From Candidatus Firestonebacteria bacterium RIFOXYA2_FULL_40_8 (GTDB taxonomy: Bacteria; Oederibacteriota; D2-FULL-39-29), in NCBI GenBank assembly GCA_001778355.1, contig MFGS01000097.1:1-6681 (forward strand): a stretch of DNA of 6,681 nt, given 5' to 3'. Below are positions 1-5,372 of this stretch, piece by piece. Made by a program: the position numbers and the translations under genes. The notes below the pieces were generated by a model. That model saw nothing but the letters and a program-made list of their open reading frames with translations. It was not told the origin of the DNA and did no database searches. How positions within the stretch are numbered: the stretch's first letter is position 1; every line of letters begins with the position of its first letter.

Positions 1-686
1 CTAAATTATTTTTGCTCCTTGAATCTAAAGAAAAGTGGAATCTGGAAATAAACGGAGTGAAAGTTTCCACTAAAACTTCTGCCTGGCAGTTTGACAAGTG
101 TATTGCAAAAGTAGATATTCTAAAATATGTTAAGGCCGGCACCAATACCGTAAGAATTACCGGAGTATATGATTATGACATCGCAGTTGAAGAGCTGTAT
201 CTCAGCGGTGAGTTTGGGGTAAGAAGTCTCACCGGAAATAAATATGCAATAACCGGAGAGCCTAAAACACTGGCTGACGGGGATTGGGGCTATCAGGGCT
301 ATCCCTTCTATGCCGGCAGTATGATTTACGAGAAAGATGTGGTAATCTCCAATGGTAAAAACAACAAAGTTGCTCTTGAACTAAATAACCCGAAAGGTAC
401 GATATTTTTTGTGCATGTTAACGGTAAAAAACTGCCTTTGGTTTCTGAACCCTGGAAAGTTGATATTACCGGTGCCGTAAAAGAAGGGAAGAACAATATA
501 AAAATTGAAGTTGTCGGCTCCGTCAGAAATACTTTCGGTCCTCTTCATCACAAACTGGGTGATGAGTCCGGCTGGGTAGGTCCGTACCAGTTCGTGGACG
601 ACGCAAGTCAGAAATTGGAGTACGTTTTCACCCCCTACGGCCTTCTTGAAGGCGCCAGTATTGTGGTGAGTGAAGTAGGCAAATAA
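1..686 (+). CDS. C-terminal part of a large glycoside hydrolase-like protein (tandem jelly-roll modules), 5' truncated
   Basis: The frame is open from the left edge (first whole codon at 3) to a TAA at 684-686, so the real start lies outside the window; the TTG at 12 is not a credible start because coding sequence continues upstream of it. About 228 residues are visible. The first ~65 end one beta-sandwich (motif KWNLEINGVKV, then WQFDKC, VDILKYVKAGTNTVRI). A second complete beta-sandwich follows (YAGSMIYEKDV, FFVHVNGKKL, PWKVDITGAVKEGKNNIKIE). It ends with VGSVRNTFGPLHH and GWVGPYQF, a signature I know from the C-termini of ~1000-residue GH2/GH106-like glycosidases, where such modules support the catalytic domain and bind sugar. 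The catalytic domain is not in view, so family and substrate cannot be assigned. Probably secreted or periplasmic (inference). It ends 16 bases before a strong terminator hairpin. Confidence 0.8.
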   Translation, partial: KLFLLLESKEKWNLEINGVKVSTKTSAWQFDKCIAKVDILKYVKAGTNTVRITGVYDYDIAVEELYLSGEFGVRSLTGNKYAITGEPKTLADGDWGYQGYPFYAGSMIYEKDVVISNGKNNKVALELNNPKGTIFFVHVNGKKLPLVSEPWKVDITGAVKEGKNNIKIEVVGSVRNTFGPLHHKLGDESGWVGPYQFVDDASQKLEYVFTPYGLLEGASIVVSEVGK

Positions 687-702
687 CAAGATAAAATAAA
701 AT

Positions 703-743
703 ATCCTGGTACAGTGTCATGATCTGTATCAGGATGTTTTTTT
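703..743. terminator. Rho-independent terminator, probably bidirectional, between convergent genes
   Basis: A 12-bp stem pairs 703-714 with 724-735 (one G-T wobble) around a 9-nt loop, followed on the plus strand by seven T at 737-743. It ends the glycoside hydrolase gene. The stop codon of the minus-strand peptidase gene lies at 742-744, inside the T run. On the minus strand the same stem is followed by the complement of the A-rich stretch 691-702, a T-rich though interrupted tract, so the hairpin can serve both genes. Confidence 0.85.
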
Positions 744-1862
744 AAGCGATATTCTTTACTATGCAATCAGCGATTCTTTTTCCTATAAGTCTATAATCAT
801 CCTGCGTTAATACCTTGTCTCTTGAAATTGAATAAGGGGTTTCCATGGATAAACAGGTCAGGTTGAAATCGTCTTTGCAGAATTGAACGAAGTTTGGGGT
901 TTCCCATCTGGATTTGTAAGTTGCAGATCTGCTGTATTCTTTTGAGATGTATTCCGGACCTATGTTTTTTGCTATTTGGTCCGTCCATTTCTTGGCTTTT
1001 TTATATTCTGCCGGATATTTATTTTGATTTATAAGGAAAAAGTAGGTGCCGTCTTTTTCGCAGGCTCCGGGAGAATGAAAATCCATTCCTAAAACAGGTT
1101 TGCATCTGTCGTTCCACCTGTGTGTATCATTTTGTAAAACAAGTGTCTCATGCCGCATAGGGGGCTTTCCCCAGGCTCTGTTCAGGTCATAAGGGAAATT
1201 GTCTTTACCGTAATCTCCTTTCGCAACACCGTCAATGTTAGATAGTGGTACTGTCCAAACAATCAGATCGTGAACTTTTAGTGCGGCTATCTCCCTAAGA
1301 AACCCGTCAAGAACCCAGGAGCCGGACATCTCTCCGGAATGCTGTCTAGCTATCAGGTACAGACCTTTTTTGCTTCTTTTTAAATCTCCGTAAAGATTGC
1401 TGAGCCTGATCAGGGGTCTGTCTTTCTGGCTTAATCCAATCGTGTCCTGTTTCCAGTATCCGCGGGTCTCTTTAATTAAGTTATTTAAATCTTCTGTTCC
1501 GTAAGGATAACAGAGGGCAAAATCGAAATGTTTTCTTGCGGGATCTATAAGCCAGCTTGCAGAAGTGCGTCCGTCTTGAAGAATGGTTTTTTGCGGTGCG
1601 CCAAGACGCTGCCATTTTCCGTTGATATGTCTAATGACGGGACGAATATTTTCGGGTTTGCTGCCGCCAAGGAGATTTTGAACATTCTTCAAGATTATTT
1701 TTACTTGTTTGGAGCTATTGCCCGTCAGTACACGAAAGCAAAACCATAACACTTCCGGTCCTCTGTAAAACTGACAGTAGGAATACCGTTTTCTTCTTTG
1801 ATCTCGATATCTGCGGCATTGCCGTACGGAATATCTGTGCTTACTTTTATTGAATATCTCAT
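742..1862 (-). CDS. M14 family zinc carboxypeptidase, cytosolic carboxypeptidase (CCP)-like, with a frameshift near its N-terminus
   Basis: Metallo-carboxypeptidase that would remove C-terminal residues from peptides or modified side chains; the substrate is unknown. Restoring one base gives about 373 residues. Residues 1-37 come from the ATG at 1860-1862 (MRYSIKVSTDIPYGNAADIE, ending SFTEDRK) and the rest from the frame beginning LWFCFRVLTGN. This matches the CCP N-terminal beta domain (the WFyFrV motif, then KWQRL and FALCYPYGTEDL). Catalytic-domain motifs follow: RQHSGE (zinc ligands H175 and E178), the DLNR substrate-binding motif (226-229), GMDFHSPG (third zinc ligand H263) and SMETP (catalytic E341). 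No signal peptide, so cytoplasmic. An uncorrected frame runs from 1902, but its first ~50 residues are rich in Arg/Cys/Tyr and look like out-of-frame translation. The break lies at 1745-1757 and is either a real mutation or an assembly error. A perfect -10 box just upstream of 1862 supports that start. Confidence 0.82.
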
Positions 1863-1872
1863 TTATAAGGTG

Positions 1873-1901
1873 ATTATACATTAATCGGCAATTATTGTAC
1901 A
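1873..1901 (-). promoter_or_regulatory. Predicted sigma70-type promoter for the M14 peptidase gene, giving a leaderless or near-leaderless mRNA
   Basis: Read on the minus strand, TGTACA (1901-1896, 4 of 6 to TTGACA) and a perfect TATAAT (1878-1873) are separated by 17 nt. Transcription would begin about 7 nt further on, near 1866-1862, at or next to the ATG at 1862. There is no Shine-Dalgarno sequence before that ATG. The alternative start at 1902 lies upstream of this promoter, which argues against it. Confidence 0.5.
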
Positions 1902-1941
1902 TGAAATTACTATTAGTCAGTACCTCTCTAAAAATAGCGTA

Positions 1942-1981
1942 ATATTACAACTAATGATTAGATATTACAATTGATTATTGC
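1942..1981. repeat. Tandem 20-bp direct repeat in the divergent intergenic region, candidate operator
   Basis: Two adjacent 20-bp units, 1942-1961 and 1962-1981, both begin ATATTACAA and agree at 15 of 20 positions. The 20-bp spacing is about two helical turns, so a protein bound to both would contact one face of the DNA. The repeat ends 10 bp before the -35 element of the plus-strand gene, at about -84 to -45 from the predicted start, a usual place for an activator. It also lies upstream of the minus-strand promoter. The regulator is unknown, and chance similarity in AT-rich DNA is possible. Confidence 0.4.
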
Positions 1982-1990
1982 TTTGCTTTA

Positions 1991-2019
1991 ATGACAATAT
2001 CTGAGTTAAATTGTATTAT
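1991..2019 (+). promoter_or_regulatory. Predicted sigma70-type promoter for the beta-propeller gene
   Basis: ATGACA (1991-1996, 5 of 6 to the -35 consensus) and TATTAT (2014-2019, 5 of 6 to the -10 consensus) are exactly 17 nt apart. The predicted start is near 2026, leaving a leader of about 38 nt. A purine-rich ribosome binding site, AGAGGAA at 2054-2060, precedes the ATG at 2064. Confidence 0.55.
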
Positions 2020-2063
2020 TATCTTAACAATACTGCAGTAAAATTCAGGATAAAGAGGAAAAA

Positions 2064-3923
2064 ATGAAAAAAACCGCAGAAAAAATCCTTCTAGGTCTTA
2101 CAATAGCTCTGCTTTCTTCTTATACTTTTGCGGCTCCTCAGGGGCTTGACGAGCTTTATGCCCGGGCAGTAAGAGGGGCAACGAAACCATTAGACTCGCT
2201 TCTTCGAGGTGATGGAACGTATCAGCCTGAAATTGTATATTTTAATGACGCGGTTACAGGTTTGCAGGTTATGAGAATGACAAATGGAAATGATAAGAAT
2301 TGGCATCATGAAAGATGGCCGGTATTTAACAGCGACGAAACTAAATTAACTTTTCACACGAACAGGGAAAAGTCACTCGGTTATAACACTAATTGGATAA
2401 TGAATGCGGATGGGTCAGGGCTTAAAAAAGCTTCAACTTCAAATAATTTTATGATTCTGCCTGCATGGGATAGAACGGATCCGGATATAATGTATTCAAG
2501 TTATAACGACCTTGTTAAAATTAATGTTAAAACCGGAGTCGTGACAAAAATTACAACAATATCAGACGGGAACGTTTGGGGAATATTTTGTCCGCTATCA
2601 CCTAATGGTTATATTATATTGGTAAAAACACTTACCGGTGATCCTAGTTCGATGAGCAGTACAATAAAAATAATTAAAGCTTCCGACGGAAGCGTTAAAG
2701 GTACATTTGTACTTGAAGATTACGTGACGGACCCTTCCCACGATGCTTCTTTCAACGGGGAATTGCATAGTATACAATTTACTAACAAGTCCGATGACAG
2801 TTTCGTTTTTGGTTTCGGTCCAACAAATGCCGTAGGTGAATTTAGAAATTATAAAGGCAATATTAATGGTACTATTCCTTTTGCCTGTTCCGGACCTGAC
2901 CCGCTTCTTCCCGCAGCTCTTGGTATATCACACAGTGCGGTGAATTACAACGGGACCAAAATAGCTTGCTATGCTACTTTAAACGGCAGTCCGGATACGA
3001 CCGGGTTTGATATTATTGATGTGACCTCGGATAGCAGTCATACTTATCAAGTAATCTGGCCGATAGCTCTATACGGGGACGGGCATTGCACCTGGTGGAA
3101 TACTCAAAATACCGAATGGATAACTATTACTCCGGGTCCGACTGTAACGGCGCCGAATGGAAGGCAGGTAATGAGAATTAAATCCGACGGGAGTGTTCGG
3201 CAGGTCCTCTGTAATGCTTTTACCAGGGAAGATGTATGGGGTTCGACGGATTATCAGACTTATGCCAGAGCTGTAACCAATAAGGATGCTACAAAAATAA
3301 TATTTTCTTCGGATATGCTTGCGGGTAAGGATAAAATAGATGTCTATATGGTTAACGCAAACGCTGTAACCGAAAATAAGGCAGATGCGGTCATTAACTC
3401 CACGGTGAAAATAACCGAGGGACAATACAAAATTACCTGGAGTCCTGTGGCCACTCCCGACTTGCACCATTACAATATTTATTACAGCAGTACGGTTTCC
3501 GATGTTCCTGCCGATCAGGCGCATATAATAGCTTCGATGCCAAAAGCAGAGTCAAGTTATCTGGACTGGGAAGCTCAGACAGGAAAGCCTGCGTATTACA
3601 AAGTCGTTGCCGTGTCGCGTTTTAGCGCTCCCACTGTTACTACTGCCGGTGCAACCGCAGTTACACCTTTGACTATTTATCCCAATCCTGTTAGATTTAG
3701 CGGCGCGAATTATGTGAAATTTAACAATGTTAAAGCCGGTACTGATGTTTCTATTTACAATGCAAGCGGAGAAGTTGTACGCACGCTTAAAAACGGTACG
3801 TTCGAAAATCCCGGATCTGACACGGCGGTATGGAATGGTAAGAACGATTATAATGAATTGGTTTCAAGGGGGATTTATTATATTTTTGCCGGCGGCAAAG
3901 GCAGATTGGCAATATTAAAATAA
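2064..3923 (+). CDS. Secreted beta-propeller protein with FN3 and FlgD-like C-terminal domains
   Basis: A 619-residue exported protein. Residues 1-23 form a signal peptide (MKK start, hydrophobic LLGLTIALLSS, probable cleavage TFA|AP). Residues ~55-435 contain TolB/WD40-like blades, seen as WPVFNSDETKLTFHTNR with IMNADGSGLKKAS, SHSAVNYNGTKIACY, and TNKDATKIIFSSD before IDVYMVNAN. Several motif-associated His residues (H81/H82, H290, H341 in GDGHCTWW) recall the arrangement in oligogalacturonate lyases (PL22), but I cannot show that family membership. Residues ~450-525 fit a fibronectin type III domain (YKITWSPVATPDLHHYNIYY to YYKVVAVSRF). Residues ~535-619 fit a FlgD-like Ig domain (LTIYPNPV, VSIYNASGEVVRTL, AVWNGKNDYNELVSRGIYY, ending GKGRLAILK), a module common at the ends of surface or secreted proteins in several diderm phyla. 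Likely role: surface or secreted carbohydrate or ligand binding, possibly a lyase. It has its own promoter and terminator, so it appears monocistronic. Confidence 0.85.
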   Translation: MKKTAEKILLGLTIALLSSYTFAAPQGLDELYARAVRGATKPLDSLLRGDGTYQPEIVYFNDAVTGLQVMRMTNGNDKNWHHERWPVFNSDETKLTFHTNREKSLGYNTNWIMNADGSGLKKASTSNNFMILPAWDRTDPDIMYSSYNDLVKINVKTGVVTKITTISDGNVWGIFCPLSPNGYIILVKTLTGDPSSMSSTIKIIKASDGSVKGTFVLEDYVTDPSHDASFNGELHSIQFTNKSDDSFVFGFGPTNAVGEFRNYKGNINGTIPFACSGPDPLLPAALGISHSAVNYNGTKIACYATLNGSPDTTGFDIIDVTSDSSHTYQVIWPIALYGDGHCTWWNTQNTEWITITPGPTVTAPNGRQVMRIKSDGSVRQVLCNAFTREDVWGSTDYQTYARAVTNKDATKIIFSSDMLAGKDKIDVYMVNANAVTENKADAVINSTVKITEGQYKITWSPVATPDLHHYNIYYSSTVSDVPADQAHIIASMPKAESSYLDWEAQTGKPAYYKVVAVSRFSAPTVTTAGATAVTPLTIYPNPVRFSGANYVKFNNVKAGTDVSIYNASGEVVRTLKNGTFENPGSDTAVWNGKNDYNELVSRGIYYIFAGGKGRLAILK

Positions 3924-3966
3924 AGGTAAGCTGGCTGTCAAAATCTCATAAAGGAAGTATAATAAT

Positions 3967-4002
3967 GTCCGTAAAAGCTAAAAAAAGTTTTTACGGACTT
4001 TT
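3967..4002 (+). terminator. Rho-independent terminator of the beta-propeller gene
   Basis: A 13-bp stem pairs 3967-3979 with 3986-3998 (core GTCCGTAAAA, one G-T pair near the loop) around a six-A loop, followed by TTTT at 3999-4002. It lies 43 bases after the stop codon and just ahead of the next promoter, so it insulates the two units. Confidence 0.85.
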
Positions 4003-4006
4003 CATA

Positions 4007-4035
4007 TAGAAATAGCCCTGCCTAACGGGTATAAT
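4007..4035 (+). promoter_or_regulatory. Predicted sigma70-type promoter of the decayed exporter gene and possibly the ferritin-like gene
   Basis: TAGAAA (4007-4012, 4 of 6) and a perfect TATAAT (4030-4035) are separated by 17 nt. The predicted start, near 4042, falls inside the palindrome CGTCATGACG. No terminator is visible between here and 5294, so the ferritin-like gene could be transcribed from it. Confidence 0.55.
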
Positions 4036-4036
4036 A

Positions 4037-4046
4037 CGTCATGACG
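4037..4046. promoter_or_regulatory. Perfect 10-bp palindrome at the predicted transcription start, candidate operator
   Basis: CGTCATGACG is a perfect inverted repeat centred between 4041 and 4042, directly downstream of the -10 box. A dimeric repressor bound here would block initiation. A 10-bp palindrome can occur by chance, and no regulator gene is adjacent. Confidence 0.3.
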
Positions 4047-4065
4047 CATTCAAGGAGCAAATAGC

Positions 4066-4372
4066 ATGAAAAAAAGCCGTAATACTGCTATTATTTCTTG
4101 CCTTTATTCTTGCCTTTTTCTTGAGGAGGACAATCGAGGATTCCTACACTCTGAAAAAGACGGATGTGGATTACAAGATACTTGCCAGCAGCACCGTCAG
4201 TTTTTCTGACCCGTATGAGATGACGGCAAAGACAGAAGTGGATGCAAAAAGTGTACCGGTTTCGCAGGGTCAGCAGATAAAGAAAGGCTCGTTGCTTGTT
4301 CAAACCGATAATTTTAAGGAAAAACAGAACTTGATGATAGCCGTTAATAATTACGAAAATACAAAATTATAA
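4066..4372 (+). pseudogene. N-terminal part of a membrane-fusion (HlyD/MacA-type adaptor) protein, frameshifted and ending at an in-frame stop
   Basis: A good ribosome binding site (AAGGAG, 4052-4057) is 8 nt from the ATG at 4066. That ATG is followed by seven A (4069-4075). With six A the product reads MKKAVILLLFLAFILAFFL, an inner-membrane anchor, and runs on through RRTIEDSYTLKKTDVDYKI. With seven, the literal product is a 47-residue nonsense peptide ending at 4207-4209. In the restored frame, VPVSQGQQIKKGSLLVQTDN is the half-motif of the biotinyl-lipoyl-like domain of periplasmic adaptors, followed by the start of the coiled-coil hairpin (NLMIAVNNYENTKL). A TAA at 4370-4372 then stops the frame, yet the same frame continues as adaptor-like coiled coil after it. 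A TTG at 4121 could give a short open frame lacking the anchor, which I do not believe is a gene. Adaptors normally bridge an inner-membrane pump and an outer-membrane channel; this one looks dead. Confidence 0.72.
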
Positions 4373-4801
4373 TTAACCAATTCAAAAGAAGAAGTATACT
4401 TGAGATTGAAAGAACAGTTTAATGACGACACCTCTGTTTTAGCGGATGCGAAAAATCAGATGAGCAGGATGAAAATCCTGTTTGACGGCGGAGCGGTTAC
4501 CAAAGCCGAGTTTGAAAATGCAAAAATACAATATGAGACGGCGCAGGCAAGATTTAATCAGGCCAAGCTCCAGCTGGATTACTATTCGAAAAGCGGGGCA
4601 GTGATGTTTGAACTTATGGCGGAATTAAACCACGAAAGCAATAGTACTCTCGTAATGGTGACGAATGACCGGGAAGTTGCCTTACGGGCGGACTATATAT
4701 ATGAGCTCGTTGACGGCAAGATCTGCAAATTCCTGGATTTGAAAAAAACAGGGAAAACAGGTGCCGAAAAAGCTATTGAAGATCAAAGTTGTAGTTTGTA
4801 A
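4373..4801 (+). pseudogene. Adaptor coiled-coil fragment fused in frame to the C-terminal tail of an ABC transporter ATPase
   Basis: This continues the preceding reading frame after its stop codon; an internal TTG at 4400 would open a 133-residue frame, but it has no ribosome binding site. Up to about 4580 it encodes adaptor coiled coil (GGAVTKAEFENAKIQYETA, then FNQAKLQLDYY). From about 4586 it becomes the end of a LolD/MacB-type ATPase: SKSGAVMFELMAELNHES is the D-loop and following helix (compare LDSKSG..VM.LL.ELN in that family), then STLVMVTNDREVALRADYIY and ELVDGKI match the H-loop region and the final strands. Walker A, Q-loop, signature and Walker B are absent, and the H-loop His of the usual VTHD is Asn (VTND). 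No ATPase function is possible. The likely origin is a deletion between adjacent adaptor and ATPase genes. A low-complexity Lys/Thr/Gly tail precedes the TAA at 4799-4801. Confidence 0.72.
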
Positions 4802-4817
4802 AAGTTAAGGAGGAAGT

Positions 4818-5294
4818 ATGCTTACGGTTGATACAAAAAACATGGAAGTTATGTTTGGGAAGATGAAAGAAGCGGAGCTGTCAATAGCCGGATATTACAC
4901 CGCTTGTTTTGAGAAGGATTCTTTAGAAAATAAGAGTTTCTGGAGAGCTCTTTCAGAGGCTGAGGTCAGACACGCCGGAAATATGGATAAAATGCTTGCC
5001 TTAATAAAGAAAACCCCGTATCATTATTATTGCGGACTGGATTTTGATCCTGTTAATATCAAGGAACTGGTGGACGAAGCTAAGACCTCTGTTTTGAAAG
5101 TTGTAAATTTGCAGCTTTTGGGTAAAAGTATGCTTTTGACCGCAAGGAATCTCGAAGACCGGCTTCTTGAAAAAAAGTATTTTGAAACGGTTAAAAGTGA
5201 AGAAAAGGAATTTGTAGAAATGCTGAATATCATGAAGGAAGAAACAAAACAGCACCGGGAAATGCTTTTGAAAAAGCTGGAAGCCGTAAAATAA
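4818..5294 (+). CDS. Ferritin-like (rubrerythrin-type) four-helix protein
   Basis: A 158-residue, all-helical, cytoplasmic protein. A strong Shine-Dalgarno sequence, AAGGAGG at 4807-4813, fixes the ATG at 4818. The pattern fits a carboxylate-bridged di-iron four-helix bundle: helix 1 with E20 in EAELSIAGYY, helix 2 with E49..H52 in SEAEVRHA, helix 3 with E113 in ARNLEDRLL, and helix 4 with E141/E142 and H146 in KEETKQHREML. Known relatives reduce peroxide, store iron or act in oxidative-stress defence. The C-terminal rubredoxin domain of classical rubrerythrin is absent, so it would need an external electron donor. The helix 4 motif is E-x-x-x-H rather than the usual E-x-x-H, so metal binding at the second site is uncertain. 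It starts 16 nt after the decayed exporter gene, may share its promoter, and appears intact. Confidence 0.75.
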   Translation: MLTVDTKNMEVMFGKMKEAELSIAGYYTACFEKDSLENKSFWRALSEAEVRHAGNMDKMLALIKKTPYHYYCGLDFDPVNIKELVDEAKTSVLKVVNLQLLGKSMLLTARNLEDRLLEKKYFETVKSEEKEFVEMLNIMKEETKQHREMLLKKLEAVK

Positions 5295-5305
5295 GTATGT
5301 TGTTA

Positions 5306-5335
5306 TTGCCTGAAAAGCGGGATAATATCAATAAT
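5306..5335 (+). promoter_or_regulatory. Weak candidate promoter for the sensor gene
   Basis: TTGCCT (5306-5311, 4 of 6) and AATAAT (5330-5335, 5 of 6) are separated by 18 nt in the 78-bp gap between the ferritin-like and sensor genes. The gap is very AT-rich, so a chance match is likely. I see no terminator in it, and read-through from upstream is equally possible. Confidence 0.25.
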
Positions 5336-5372
5336 ATATGTTTTTGATAAATTAAAATAGGATGGTGACCGG

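Noticed and set aside
381..689. Minus-strand open frame of 102 codons.
   Set aside because: It lies wholly opposite the glycoside hydrolase coding region, shows no recognisable domain, and has no ribosome binding site I can see.
1528..1749. Plus-strand open frame of 73 codons opposite the peptidase gene.
   Set aside because: It is antisense to a conserved stretch of the M14 protein; no motif, signal or start context supports it.
1903..2063. CRISPR-like repeats or a small RNA gene in the divergent intergenic region.
   Set aside because: There are only two adjacent imperfect 20-bp units with no spacers, and no stable GC-containing fold; promoters and an operator explain the region better.
3069..3524. 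Minus-strand open frame of 151 codons.
   Set aside because: It is a shadow of the propeller/FN3 coding region; its translation is low in recognisable structure and the plus-strand frame has clear domains.
4370..4372. Recoding of TAA as a sense codon.
   Set aside because: TAA ends every gene in the window whose end can be seen (686, 742, 3923, 4801, 5294), so reassignment is not plausible.
4066..4801. Insertion sequence or other mobile element as the cause of the broken exporter gene.
   Set aside because: No terminal inverted repeats, target-site duplications or transposase fragments are visible; a deletion plus point changes explains it.
5001..5255. Two overlapping minus-strand open frames inside the ferritin-like gene.
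   Set aside because: Both are antisense to the helical ferritin-like protein and rich in Phe/Ser/Leu as expected for the complement of a Lys/Glu-rich gene.
5325..5349. Possible terminator hairpin (ATATCAA ... TTGATA) after the ferritin-like gene.
   Set aside because: The stem is only about six A/T-dominated pairs with a long loop and no following T run; too weak to call.
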